From positions 1 through 40,199 of the forward strand of contig CASDOS010000046.1 in NCBI GenBank assembly GCA_949282205.1: a stretch of DNA of 40,199 nt, in the 5' to 3' direction. This DNA comes from an uncultured Alphaproteobacteria bacterium. GTDB taxonomy: Bacteria; Pseudomonadota; Alphaproteobacteria; RF32; CAG-239. Made by a program: the position numbers and the translations under genes. The notes below the pieces were generated by a model. The model did not search any database. It was not told the origin of the DNA and saw only the letters and a program-made list of their open reading frames with translations. How positions within the stretch are numbered: the stretch's first letter is position 1; every line of letters begins with the position of its first letter. Shown in pieces: positions 14,675-23,310 of the stretch.

Positions 14675-17659
14675 CTATTGTCCTAAAAATTTAGGTAAAG
14701 CTGTATTATGTTTTAAATCTTGAAGTACCGTTGCTAAATTCCCTTCAGACTGTGAAAATACATCAGCTTCAATATCCTGTATTGTCGTATATCTATCAAA
14801 AGATTGCACTGACGCAACAGAATTAAAGACAGAAGCATTGCTCTGAACGAAAATATCTTTTTCAATTTCTTCAATTTGAATGTGATGAGTGTTTTCTTTG
14901 GGATCAAGAACAGCCTGAGGAATATCTATCGGAAAATCTCTATTTCTGTAATCTACATTATTATACCCTTGTTGATGCAGTTCTTCTAATTGGTTTAGCT
15001 CCTCCTGACTATCTTTATTTTCAAAGAAAGATAGAGCACGAGTATCCAGTTTAATTTCATCTTTGATATAAACAGAAATGTCATCAACTTTAATATTTTG
15101 TAGTTCTGCTAATTGATTTCCGTCTTTAGATACAATAACTTTATAAGTTCCGTAAGGAACGCCATCCAAAATAAAGAACCCATCAATGTCAGCAAAAGTG
15201 GATACAATTTCTTTGTTATCTTCATCAATTGCGGAAATTTGATAGCCAAACATTCTTGTATCATCAGCATTAGCAATCTTACCTTCAATAGCCCCGCGAT
15301 GAACAAAAGGAATAGATACGGTACGAATAGTTCCTGGACGTAACACCAATTTTTTCTCATCATAAAGAGGTTGAAGCGCAATATCTAACAAGGTTTCGGT
15401 ATCAACATTCAAAACAGTCTTTTCATAAGTTTGTAAATCAGTTAAAACAGCTACACCATTTTCATCCGTATATATTTCTTTTTCTAATCCGTTTGCGTTA
15501 AGTCCTATACCTTCCAAAGGTTCCCCTTCTTCATCAGTTAATTTAACATACATCGTCCCCGTGTTGCTAAGTTTGGAGTTGGCAGATGTAATAACGTCCA
15601 TTGCATCAGGAGCTTTAGCCAAACTAATGTTGTAAGTTAAATAAGAACTGATATTAAAATCTCTATCAAATTCAAGAGTAGCAGTAAGTCCTCCAAAAGA
15701 AAAGATTTGCCCACCGGAAAAAGAGAAATAATCCATATCTTCAATTAAGTTGCGCGTATATTTACCGGAAAGATAAGTATTACGACCGGTTCTCCAATCC
15801 AAGCGAGTTGAAAATTCAGTAAAGCGAGATTCTGGCGATGTTTCGTAAGTTAACCATGATTCGGAAGAAAAAGCGCCCCACCATTTATAAGCCCCTAAAC
15901 GAACCGTGTTGTAAGCACCCCGTACATTGTTATAATCATAATAGTTATCTTCTAATGTCAAATTCAAGCTATTCATTAATTGCTTAGAAAGTCGAGCCGT
16001 AACATTATTAAAGGACGTTTCGTCACTTTCCAAAGTTCCTTGTCTCCAACTTAAATAATAAGGAACGCGTAAGGGGAGCATACCAGATAAACGAGCCTCA
16101 AATTGTTCATCTAGATATTCATCGCCGTAAAAGGATATAGGAGAGTGAATACCATTAAATTTATCATATCCGGCATAAATTGTACCGATATAAACATCAC
16201 CTTGCCATTCTGCATGGTGAGCAAAATCTTGAGTATCTAAGTTTTGTTCTAAGTTATATTGAAGAGAACTTCCCTTAACAGCCATTTGAGCACCGGCCAT
16301 AGCAAAACGCTGCGTTTCAGTTCCGGTATCTGCGTCAGGAGTTTGAGTAAATCCTCCCATAAGTGTTAAATGATCAGTAGCACCATAATAACCGGTAAAA
16401 TCGAGAATAGGGGTATCATCACCATTATAAGTAAAGGGCTCATTATCTTCAATCAAATAGCGATAAGGCTGATAGGCAGCAGCAGTATAACCAAATTCAC
16501 CTTTTTTAACCGGACTTGTACCTGAGTAATAACGTTCATATTCAGTTCTAGTTTCCCCATAAGGACCATAGAAAACGAGTTTAAAAGTATTAAGACCATA
16601 AGAAACCGGAATATCAGGGAAATTATATTGACCATTAACACCACTTTGCCGATAACCGACCAATTGTTCGTTCCAATAGAGTTCGACTTGCCATCCGTCC
16701 AACAGTGGACCGGTAATATCAATGGTTTTGTTTGCTGACATAACTAAGTTTTTAAAGCTACTAACTGCAACACCTCGTCCATAAGAAGCATCTGCAAAAT
16801 AGGAAGAACTTAATCCGCTGATATCACCGACTTTTAATGATTTAAGATTAAGAGAATTTCCTGGTTCATCTAAGAAAGTACGGCTTCCTGTTAATCTTAT
16901 TCTAGGGTTTCTATCATTATAAGAATCTCCAAAAATATAAGCATTAACATCAAGTCCAGCCGCAAGCATAGCCACATTGACGGAATAAGAATCACTATTA
17001 GAAGACTTCCCGATAGAATCATAATAATTCCATCCTTTACCGAGTGTCAAATCGACAACCGGTTCTCCGAACCAACGATTATCGAATTCATAATTTTTAA
17101 AACTATCGCGTTTAAACGAAAAATTATTTTTCCCTCTCTTTTTTTCGGCTCTACGTTTAACCGTCGTCGGCAAATCTTTATCAGCGGTTACGACGAGTTG
17201 CATATTAAGTCTATCGATTTTAATTTTGACATCCAGATACTGAATATAAAAATCCGCGGCAAAGAAGATCGTATCATCGACAACCAGCATTTCATCAGAA
17301 GCGAAAGGTGTTTTAAGTCCGTTATACTCAACAGTTTTTTGCCCCAAATCAATAACGAACGGCGCATCTTCATCATTAACCCACCAGAGTTTCAGCGTAT
17401 TTTGGTTTAAGACATATTTTAGACCGAGATAAGCAGAAATCTGTGGCAAAGAAATATATTGCTTATTAGTTTTTTCATAAACGTAAGCATAATCATCCAA
17501 ATTGAATCCTTGGATAATTGGCTCCAAAATTAAAGGATCATTGCTATAGTCAGTCAAGTCTTGTGCTTTCGCCGATGGTATACCAAATAAAACGAAAGCA
17601 AAGAGAGCAAAACTAAATATGCAAAGCCTTCCGCAATATTTCTTCTTTCGTTTTAGCAT
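14675..17659 (-). CDS. Fimbrial outer-membrane usher (CS1/TcfC-like), 994 aa
   Basis: Signal peptide (about residues 1-32, ending SAKAQ), an N-terminal periplasmic region, a long beta-barrel-like region (about residues 190-680) and C-terminal Ig/carboxypeptidase-regulatory-like domains (MYVKLTDEEGEPLEGIGLNA near 695 and DGFFILDGVPYGTYKVIVS near 830). The segment WQVELYWNEQLVGYRQSGVN followed by GQYNFPDIPVSYGLN is the usher signature around the plug domain. It would secrete and assemble pilin subunits at the outer membrane. The last 110 residues are an unusual tail (see findings). It overlaps the chaperone gene by 47 bases, which supports coupled expression. Confidence 0.88.
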   Translation of the reverse strand: MLKRKKKYCGRLCIFSFALFAFVLFGIPSAKAQDLTDYSNDPLILEPIIQGFNLDDYAYVYEKTNKQYISLPQISAYLGLKYVLNQNTLKLWWVNDEDAPFVIDLGQKTVEYNGLKTPFASDEMLVVDDTIFFAADFYIQYLDVKIKIDRLNMQLVVTADKDLPTTVKRRAEKKRGKNNFSFKRDSFKNYEFDNRWFGEPVVDLTLGKGWNYYDSIGKSSNSDSYSVNVAMLAAGLDVNAYIFGDSYNDRNPRIRLTGSRTFLDEPGNSLNLKSLKVGDISGLSSSYFADASYGRGVAVSSFKNLVMSANKTIDITGPLLDGWQVELYWNEQLVGYRQSGVNGQYNFPDIPVSYGLNTFKLVFYGPYGETRTEYERYYSGTSPVKKGEFGYTAAAYQPYRYLIEDNEPFTYNGDDTPILDFTGYYGATDHLTLMGGFTQTPDADTGTETQRFAMAGAQMAVKGSSLQYNLEQNLDTQDFAHHAEWQGDVYIGTIYAGYDKFNGIHSPISFYGDEYLDEQFEARLSGMLPLRVPYYLSWRQGTLESDETSFNNVTARLSKQLMNSLNLTLEDNYYDYNNVRGAYNTVRLGAYKWWGAFSSESWLTYETSPESRFTEFSTRLDWRTGRNTYLSGKYTRNLIEDMDYFSFSGGQIFSFGGLTATLEFDRDFNISSYLTYNISLAKAPDAMDVITSANSKLSNTGTMYVKLTDEEGEPLEGIGLNANGLEKEIYTDENGVAVLTDLQTYEKTVLNVDTETLLDIALQPLYDEKKLVLRPGTIRTVSIPFVHRGAIEGKIANADDTRMFGYQISAIDEDNKEIVSTFADIDGFFILDGVPYGTYKVIVSKDGNQLAELQNIKVDDISVYIKDEIKLDTRALSFFENKDSQEELNQLEELHQQGYNNVDYRNRDFPIDIPQAVLDPKENTHHIQIEEIEKDIFVQSNASVFNSVASVQSFDRYTTIQDIEADVFSQSEGNLATVLQDLKHNTALPKFLGQ

Positions 17660-18398
17660 CTTCCAGTTTTAAAACCGCATTTTTTGTTTGAACATTCTTA
17701 TCAAGAGGTACGTTGACCGAGAGTGTGTCCGTAGACATATAAATCTTCAATCCGTTAACCCTCCCGATATCTTTATCCTTTTGATCCGCAACAACCACAT
17801 TAAAGCGAGAAGATTTGTTCCCCAAACGCTTTAAGATCAGGTTGAGTTGATTGTTAGGCAGTAATTTATAGCTAACCACTTCCGTTTTGCTAAAGAGGTT
17901 ATCCCCCTTGGTAATGGTAACCGGAATAGTGATAGCAAAAAGAGCGCGCAACTGCATGGATATGGTGTTAGATTGCCCACCATCTTTGCTTTTGAGCTTA
18001 GGCGCACCCAACAAGACCTCGCTAATTTTGAGATGAGAAACAAATTCCCCATCAGGAGCTTGCGCCAAACTTCTGCGTGCAATATTGATAGTTTGCACCT
18101 CATTAGGTTTCAGAGTAAACTGGCGCGGCGACCAAGTTAAATACTTATTGGCATCAAAAGGAGAGGGCTCTTTTGTTTCAGTCAGTTTCCCGTTAGCATC
18201 CTGCTCAAAATTTACCATAGAAACACGATAGGTCTGAGTTTCTTGAGATGTATTGATAATGCGTACGCTTTGCACACGTTTATTTGAATTAGCTTCAAAA
18301 TCAATACTGTAAGGAAAGACTGAAATATTAGCAAAAGCGAGTGTCGGCATCACAAGAACAGAAAATAAGAGATAGATTTTGCAAATTTTTTTGAACAT
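17613..18398 (-). CDS. Periplasmic fimbrial chaperone (PapD-like), 261 aa
   Basis: A signal peptide ends near ALAFA (about residue 23). An N-terminal Ig-like domain (ISVFPYSIDFEANSNKRVQ, WSPRQFTLKPNEVQTINIARR) and a second domain follow, the PapD-type boomerang layout. It would hold pilin subunits by donor-strand complementation and deliver them to the usher. The length fits the CS1/alpha-type chaperones. Start at 18398 with AAAGGAAAAACTT upstream. Its neighbours on both sides are pilus genes. Confidence 0.88.
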   Translation of the reverse strand: MFKKICKIYLLFSVLVMPTLAFANISVFPYSIDFEANSNKRVQSVRIINTSQETQTYRVSMVNFEQDANGKLTETKEPSPFDANKYLTWSPRQFTLKPNEVQTINIARRSLAQAPDGEFVSHLKISEVLLGAPKLKSKDGGQSNTISMQLRALFAITIPVTITKGDNLFSKTEVVSYKLLPNNQLNLILKRLGNKSSRFNVVVADQKDKDIGRVNGLKIYMSTDTLSVNVPLDKNVQTKNAVLKLEDAKTKEEILRKALHI

Positions 18399-18417
18399 AA
18401 GTTTTTCCTTTCAAAGA

Positions 18418-19341
18418 CTAATAAGAAACCGTAATCGTATATGTGCCTGTATAATCTCCCACATCCGCATGAGCTGGAATATGCAAAGTAGCTCCGATAT
18501 TAGCATCAATAGTGTTGGAGTTTAACACAAAAGAAACTCCAGTATCTGAACTAAAATTGTTAACAATAAGCGAATTCCCGTTATTATTATAAATGAGAAT
18601 TTCTTTAGGTAGACTCATATTAACAGTTCTACCGGATTGTCCTTCAATAGTAAAAATGCCATTTGTAAATGAGGAATTATTTAATAAATACAATCCTCCC
18701 GTGGTAGACTTTGTACCATTATAAGCAAGGGTAATAGTACTATCGCTAGAAGGAGCCATCATTGTACCAAAATTCAAATCTTGTTTTTGTATAATGCTAA
18801 TTTTATCATTAATTGTGATAGAAACAGGGATATTTGTAGTATCATTTAAATGTTCATGAGTACTAGTATAAGGAACGCTAATAGTTCCCGTGTAAGTTCC
18901 CTCTTTACAAAAACCGCTAATAGTGACAGAAGCCCCAAAATAAACTTGGTGAGAAGTTGGATAACCAAGCCAGTTTCCTTCGCGTCCCATTGTAGCTGTT
19001 GTAGAGGAAGGTGTAATATTAGAAATAAGAATAGAACAGTCTGTCGCAGTTAATGAAGTATCTGACGCTTGTAATACATTTAGCACATCAGCATTAGCAA
19101 AAGTCGCTTCAGATACATAAAGAATTGAGCCAGCCAAAGGTATGGATGAAGTAGAAAGACCAGATATTGATGTAACATTCGCATTATAATCTATAGTTAA
19201 AGAGGCATTGGGAGAAGTCTGTACAAACGAGCCAAAATTAAAGGTTTGCGCCACAGAAGCAGTTGCAGCCCTAGTTGCTGAGACGTCAAAGAAGATAGCC
19301 AAAGAAATAAAAACAATAAACCTTCTAAACATATTTTTCAC
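18418..19341 (-). CDS. Two-domain DUF4402 pilus subunit, likely tip adhesin, 307 aa
   Basis: Signal peptide of about 25 residues (after the start, RRFIVFISLAIFFDVSATRA). An N-terminal beta domain of about 140 residues contains two Cys (TDCSIL and SGFCKEG), which may form a disulfide. A C-terminal DUF4402 domain (about 170-307) includes LNFGTMMAPSSDSTITL and ends DYTGTYTITVSY. The other two subunits of the operon have the C-terminal domain only. By analogy with other pilus systems the extra domain suggests a tip adhesin. I chose GTG at 19341 because GAAAGGG lies upstream; an ATG at 19332 is an alternative. An inverted repeat covers this ribosome binding site. Confidence 0.75.
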   Translation of the reverse strand: MKNMFRRFIVFISLAIFFDVSATRAATASVAQTFNFGSFVQTSPNASLTIDYNANVTSISGLSTSSIPLAGSILYVSEATFANADVLNVLQASDTSLTATDCSILISNITPSSTTATMGREGNWLGYPTSHQVYFGASVTISGFCKEGTYTGTISVPYTSTHEHLNDTTNIPVSITINDKISIIQKQDLNFGTMMAPSSDSTITLAYNGTKSTTGGLYLLNNSSFTNGIFTIEGQSGRTVNMSLPKEILIYNNNGNSLIVNNFSSDTGVSFVLNSNTIDANIGATLHIPAHADVGDYTGTYTITVSY

Positions 19342-19345
19342 ACAT

Positions 19346-19491
19346 AAAAAATGACCCTTTCTTATCAATATAAAAAGATTTCTCTCCAAAGCAATTAAGA
19401 TTAAATTTTTATTAACAAGAATAAAGACTTATCCCGTTTAAATTAAAATTATTTTCTAAACTGCCCTGCTGATAAAAAAGGGTCGTTTTTT
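19346..19491. repeat. 18-bp inverted repeat flanking the leader of the adhesin gene
   Basis: Arms at 19346-19363 and 19474-19491 match at 16 of 18 positions in inverted orientation, separated by 110 bases. On the minus-strand transcript the 3' arm contains the ribosome binding site GAAAGGG of the adhesin gene. The outer ends are A/T runs, which lowers the weight of the match. Confidence 0.55.
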
Positions 19492-19522
19492 GTAGCATAC
19501 CTAATAATAAACTAAACCAAAA

Positions 19523-20026
19523 TTAGTAGCTAACTTTAATCTCATACGTACCGGTATAATCACCTTCAGGTTGGCTAGCTCCAACATTCAAAGTAGCACC
19601 AACATTCATTGTAGCTCTTCCTCCATCAAGAGTAAACGCAGTACCTTTACTGGAGGTAAAAGTATTAACAGTCATTTCACCACTCTCGGAACCATTTAAT
19701 GTAGCGCTGTCAGGCAAAGTAACAGTAACACTTTGACTATCTGCGCCGGTAATTTCAAAAATACCTGCAGCACCTTCGTTCGTTCCCACCAAAATCTCAG
19801 GCTTAGACGAAGAACGAGATCCGCTAGACGCAATAGTAACAGTTGCAGCGTCTGCCGGTGCAATCATAGTACCAAAATCAAGCCCTTCACCTTGTTGTGT
19901 AATACTAACCGGAGATACAATTTTTGCCTTAATGTTTCCTGTAGCCGATTCTTCAGCAGCCTGAGCAGCAGAGCTACCTAAAGCCAAAACAGCAACAGCT
20001 ACTGTCAAAAGTAAATTCTTTTTCAT
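19523..20026 (-). CDS. DUF4402 pilin subunit (probable major pilin), 167 aa
   Basis: Signal peptide MKKNLLLTVAVAVLALGSSA, cleaved near AAQA-A. The mature protein starts with a segment (ATGNIKAKIVSPVSITQQG) that could be the donor strand for the next subunit. The rest is the DUF4402 fold: LDFGTMIAPADAATVTI, a Gly-rich middle, MNVGATLNVG, and the end DYTGTYEIKVSY. No Cys, so no disulfide. Start at 20026, with AGGGG at suitable distance; the ATG just before (20029) is possible. Second pilin of the operon. Confidence 0.85.
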   Translation of the reverse strand: MKKNLLLTVAVAVLALGSSAAQAAEESATGNIKAKIVSPVSITQQGEGLDFGTMIAPADAATVTIASSGSRSSSKPEILVGTNEGAAGIFEITGADSQSVTVTLPDSATLNGSESGEMTVNTFTSSKGTAFTLDGGRATMNVGATLNVGASQPEGDYTGTYEIKVSY

Positions 20027-20119
20027 CATTTTTCCCCTAAAAGCAATAAATAATTTCAATCTAACTATAAGAGAAAATTGTTAAAATTCGGTTTAAAATA
20101 AAATGAAAAAAATAAATAA

Positions 20120-20653
20120 TTAGTATGAAGTTTGTATGCGATACACGCCCGAACGAACACCACTTTTTGCCGTATCGGAAACGTTGAGCGTCGCCCCAAC
20201 ATTGATGTCCGCTTTTCCGTCTTGCGAGCCTAGCGTAATGAGCTTGTCGCTATCTGTGCTCGTTGTGAACGAATGAACGTTGATAGAATTATCGGCATTA
20301 TCATAAATGTGAGCTTCAGGAATATCTACAGAAACAGCTTGAGCTCTCGGTCCTTTTAGGCGTATTGAGCCAGCTGAATAACCGCTTGTTGCTAATCCGG
20401 GGCCGGTTGTAGTGCGATTCCCTTCTTCATCAACGGTAACATCACCCGCATTATTTTTTACAATCATACCAAAGCGTAAATCATTAGATGAAGAAGCTGA
20501 AACAGGGGCAACAATTGTTGCTTTAATCTGACCAATGGCAGATCGTTCAGCCCCATATTTCCTTTTAGTTTTAACATTATCATCAGCAAAAGCATTTGAA
20601 AGGAGGATAAAAAATCCACCCAATGTTAAAATACACACAAACTTAAAGCGCAT
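20120..20653 (-). CDS. DUF4402 pilin subunit (minor or alternative pilin), 177 aa
   Basis: Signal peptide (after the start, RFKFVCILTLGGFFILLSNA), cleaved near AFA-D. A basic stretch (KTKRKYG) precedes the donor-strand-like IGQIKATIVAPVSAS. The DUF4402 core includes LRFGMIVKNNAGDVTV and ADINVGATLNVSD, ending SGVYRIQTSY. It is related to the next gene but clearly diverged, so the two are not recent copies. Start at 20653 rather than 20656 because GAGGGGG is otherwise too close. It follows the CNNM gene by 30 bases with no terminator. Confidence 0.83.
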   Translation of the reverse strand: MRFKFVCILTLGGFFILLSNAFADDNVKTKRKYGAERSAIGQIKATIVAPVSASSSNDLRFGMIVKNNAGDVTVDEEGNRTTTGPGLATSGYSAGSIRLKGPRAQAVSVDIPEAHIYDNADNSINVHSFTTSTDSDKLITLGSQDGKADINVGATLNVSDTAKSGVRSGVYRIQTSY

Positions 20654-20683
20654 CATACCCCCTCGATTGCAGAAATATAAAAT

Positions 20684-22045
20684 TTATTCAGCACTAACCA
20701 TTGCACATTGATCTTTAACCGTAGCTTTGACGCGAGTAATTCTCATATTGTCGACTTCAAGAACTTCGTAGATGCAATAGTCATCTTCAGTCTGATCACC
20801 AACAATCGGCTCACGCCCTAATAAGTTAAAGACATACCCCCCCATTGTGCTTTCTTCATGTTCGCAATAAGGAAGCCCTAAACAGTCATAAGCATCTTCA
20901 ACAAGATATAATCCGTCAAATTCACAAACTTTCTCATCAATTTTTTTAACTGGAGTATCAGTAATTTCGTCATGTTCGTCTTGGATGTCGCCAACTAATT
21001 CTTCCAAAATATCTTCCATGGAAAGCAGACCGGCTGTACCGCCATATTCATCAACAACCACAGCCAAATGAATTCGTTTTTTCATCATCTCGTGTAGGAT
21101 TTCGGAAATAGATTTATTTTCCGGCACAAACAAAATATTACGAACGATTTTGCTCAAGATATCTTTATGTGGCGAGTTTTTGCATTCTAACAAATCACGA
21201 ATATGTATCATACCGATAATCTGGTCTTTATCGCCATTGCAAAGCGGAAAACGAGTGTGTTTATGTTGTTTAACAAATTCCATAATTTCGTTATAACTGC
21301 TATTTTGATAGATGCACTTCATTTCCTGCCGAGGTATCATAATTTCGTGCGCAGAAATTTCCGAAAAACAAATAGCGTTTTGGATAATTTCGCTTTCTGT
21401 ATCATCAATGACCCCACCTTTTTGCGAAGCATCAATAATCAATTTAATTTCTTCTTCGGAGTGAGCATCTTCATTTTCATCAGCTTGTTTAACGCCCATA
21501 AGTTTCAATATCCACATGGTAACGTGGTCAAAAACCCAGATGAACGGAGCAAAGATTTTATTAAATGTATAGAGAGGTCTGGCAATAATCAAAGCATAGC
21601 GCTCAGTATCTTGAATAGCCATAGATTTCGGAACCAATTCGCCGAATACAACGTGCAATAATGTAATAAAGGTAAAAGCGATACCAAAACTCAAGGAGTG
21701 CAACAAAATTTTATTATCAGCAAAGAAGCCGGAGAACAAATCTTCCAACAAACGAGAAACAGCCGGTTCACCCAACCAACCTAAACCAAGAGAAGCCAGA
21801 GTAATACCAAGTTGAATAGCACTCAAATATGTGTTCATATGCTCGTTAATTTTAAGAGCGATTTTAGCCGATTTATTACCGGCATGCGCCAATTCTTCAA
21901 GTTTGGTACGACGAATTTTCACAATCGCAAACTCAGAAACAACGAAAAAAGCATTACAAAAAACTAAAACTAAAACTAAAAATAAATTAAAGATATATCC
22001 ATAAACGGGACTCATATGATTATTTTTGAACAACCTCAAATACAT
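20684..22045 (-). CDS. CNNM-domain/CBS-pair membrane protein (CorC/HlyC, UPF0053 family)
   Basis: 453 aa. An N-terminal CNNM transmembrane domain (about residues 10-190, with FCNAFFVVSEFAIVKIRRTK and GLGWLGEPAVSRLLE) is followed by two CBS domains (about 215-340, with MIPRQEMKCIY and VVDEYGGTAGLLSMEDILEE) and a C-terminal transporter-associated CorC/HlyC domain (GYVFNLLGREP). Relatives are implicated in magnesium or cobalt efflux. Start at 22045 chosen for TAAGGTG upstream; a later ATG at 22015 is possible. The pilus operon follows directly. Confidence 0.88.
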   Translation of the reverse strand: MYLRLFKNNHMSPVYGYIFNLFLVLVLVFCNAFFVVSEFAIVKIRRTKLEELAHAGNKSAKIALKINEHMNTYLSAIQLGITLASLGLGWLGEPAVSRLLEDLFSGFFADNKILLHSLSFGIAFTFITLLHVVFGELVPKSMAIQDTERYALIIARPLYTFNKIFAPFIWVFDHVTMWILKLMGVKQADENEDAHSEEEIKLIIDASQKGGVIDDTESEIIQNAICFSEISAHEIMIPRQEMKCIYQNSSYNEIMEFVKQHKHTRFPLCNGDKDQIIGMIHIRDLLECKNSPHKDILSKIVRNILFVPENKSISEILHEMMKKRIHLAVVVDEYGGTAGLLSMEDILEELVGDIQDEHDEITDTPVKKIDEKVCEFDGLYLVEDAYDCLGLPYCEHEESTMGGYVFNLLGREPIVGDQTEDDYCIYEVLEVDNMRITRVKATVKDQCAMVSAE

Positions 22046-22122
22046 TAAACACACCTTACAGCATATAATACGGATTTACAGATGTCAATAATTCTTTTGT
22101 GTAAAATAAAAGATTTATGAGT

Positions 22123-22683
22123 TTAATCAATGGCATCAAGAGGAGTTTCAAGAAAGCGGCTATTTTTAGGCATAACAAGGTCTTCAGCCCCAATTCCCTC
22201 TAATTCCAAGAGCTTGGATTTAAATTTTAAACCTCCGGCATAACCTGTCAGGTTAGAATGTTTGCCGATAACTCGATGGCAGGGGACGATAATGGCAATA
22301 GGGTTAGCGCCAACCGCGCCGCCGACAGCTTGTGCGGACATAGATTTCAAGCCCCGTCTTTGTGCAATAAGATGCGCAATTTCGCCGTAAGTAGTCAAAT
22401 TTCCGTAAGGAATATCTAGGAGTAATTGCCAAACTAATTTTTGAAAATCCGAACCGGATAAAGACAATGGCGGAATAAAATAAGGCTTTTGTCGGGAAAA
22501 ATAAATATCCAACCATTTTTTAGTCTGTTGAATACAGGGCAACTTTGAGCCGTCGGGAGATGATGAAAGAGAGGTTTTGGAATGTTGCCGCCAATAATTA
22601 TTTTTCAAACCGATTAAATAGCTTTCGTTGCTTTCTAAAAAGAGTGTTCCCAAAGGAGAAATATAAGTTGATGAATAGAGCAT
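22123..22683 (-). CDS. ogt: Methylated-DNA--protein-cysteine methyltransferase
   Basis: 186 aa. It removes alkyl groups from O6-alkylguanine by suicidal transfer to its Cys. The active-site motif IIVPCHRVIG (near residue 131) and the upstream DNA-binding helix region (PYGNLTTYGEIA, SAQAVGGAVGANP) match the Ogt/AGT family. The following TGYAGGLKFKSKLLELEG is also typical. GGAAAG precedes the ATG. It is divergent from the MerR-box unit that starts at 22828. Confidence 0.92.
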   Translation of the reverse strand: MLYSSTYISPLGTLFLESNESYLIGLKNNYWRQHSKTSLSSSPDGSKLPCIQQTKKWLDIYFSRQKPYFIPPLSLSGSDFQKLVWQLLLDIPYGNLTTYGEIAHLIAQRRGLKSMSAQAVGGAVGANPIAIIVPCHRVIGKHSNLTGYAGGLKFKSKLLELEGIGAEDLVMPKNSRFLETPLDAID

Positions 22684-22761
22684 ATTAAACTTTCCAACAA
22701 TGTATGATTTAATATAACAAAGAAAAAGAAAGAAGCAAGTAAAGAAATTATAAGAAAAGAC

Positions 22762-22792
22762 TTGACTTAGAGCAAGCTCTAAGAGTTACACT
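22762..22792 (+). promoter_or_regulatory. MerR-family promoter/operator with 19-bp spacer
   Basis: -35 TTGACT (22762-22767), 19-bp spacer, -10 TACACT (22787-22792). A perfect palindrome CTTAGAGC-AA-GCTCTAAG (22766-22783) fills the spacer. The stretched spacer and centred dyad are the hallmark of promoters twisted open by MerR-type activators. No merR gene lies in the window. Confidence 0.88.
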
Positions 22793-22827
22793 AAAACCAG
22801 AATCGATAACAAGGGAGAGAAAAGGAA

Positions 22828-23310
22828 ATGGAAAAACAAATTTTTTACTACAATTTCAATAAGATAAATGCATGGTTGATTTTGAATTTAGCCCTAAGTA
22901 TAACTTTAATTTATTGGGGTATCAAGTGTGTTTGTTTGCTATATTGGATACAAACGCAAATTTTAATCGGTCTGTGTGTAATTTCGTGGTTAGGTTGGAT
23001 ATGGAAATATATATTGAAGCACCAAGCGGTTGAGGTCGATGACGAGGGGATAAAATTAGACCTGAGCGATAAATTGAAGTGGAAGGATATAAAAAGTATT
23101 GAGGAGAAAGAGGTACGTTGTTGCTTAAAAACATATAAGGTAATGATATTACGCCCTAAAGAGAATGTAGAGTATCACTATAATTTTTTGCAAAAGCACA
23201 ATGGAGAATTTACGCCGTTTGCCGTTCCGCTATATGGAATATTATCAAAAGAGGATGAAAGGACAATTGTAGAGATAATAAAGCACAAGATAGGAGAAAA
23301 AGATGCATAG
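22828..23310 (+). CDS. Unknown two-helix membrane protein with C-terminal PH-like region, 160 aa
   Basis: Two transmembrane helices (about residues 15-35 and 40-60) precede a soluble domain of about 95 residues. The domain contains VEVDDEGIKLDLSDKLKWKD, a pattern seen in the STM3941-like family of small membrane proteins with a PH-like domain. Membership is a resemblance only. A ribosome binding site (AAGGGAGAGAAAAGG) is present. It is the first gene under the MerR-type promoter, and its end overlaps the next gene by 8 bases, so the two are probably co-translated in the same stress response. Confidence 0.7.
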   Translation: MEKQIFYYNFNKINAWLILNLALSITLIYWGIKCVCLLYWIQTQILIGLCVISWLGWIWKYILKHQAVEVDDEGIKLDLSDKLKWKDIKSIEEKEVRCCLKTYKVMILRPKENVEYHYNFLQKHNGEFTPFAVPLYGILSKEDERTIVEIIKHKIGEKDA

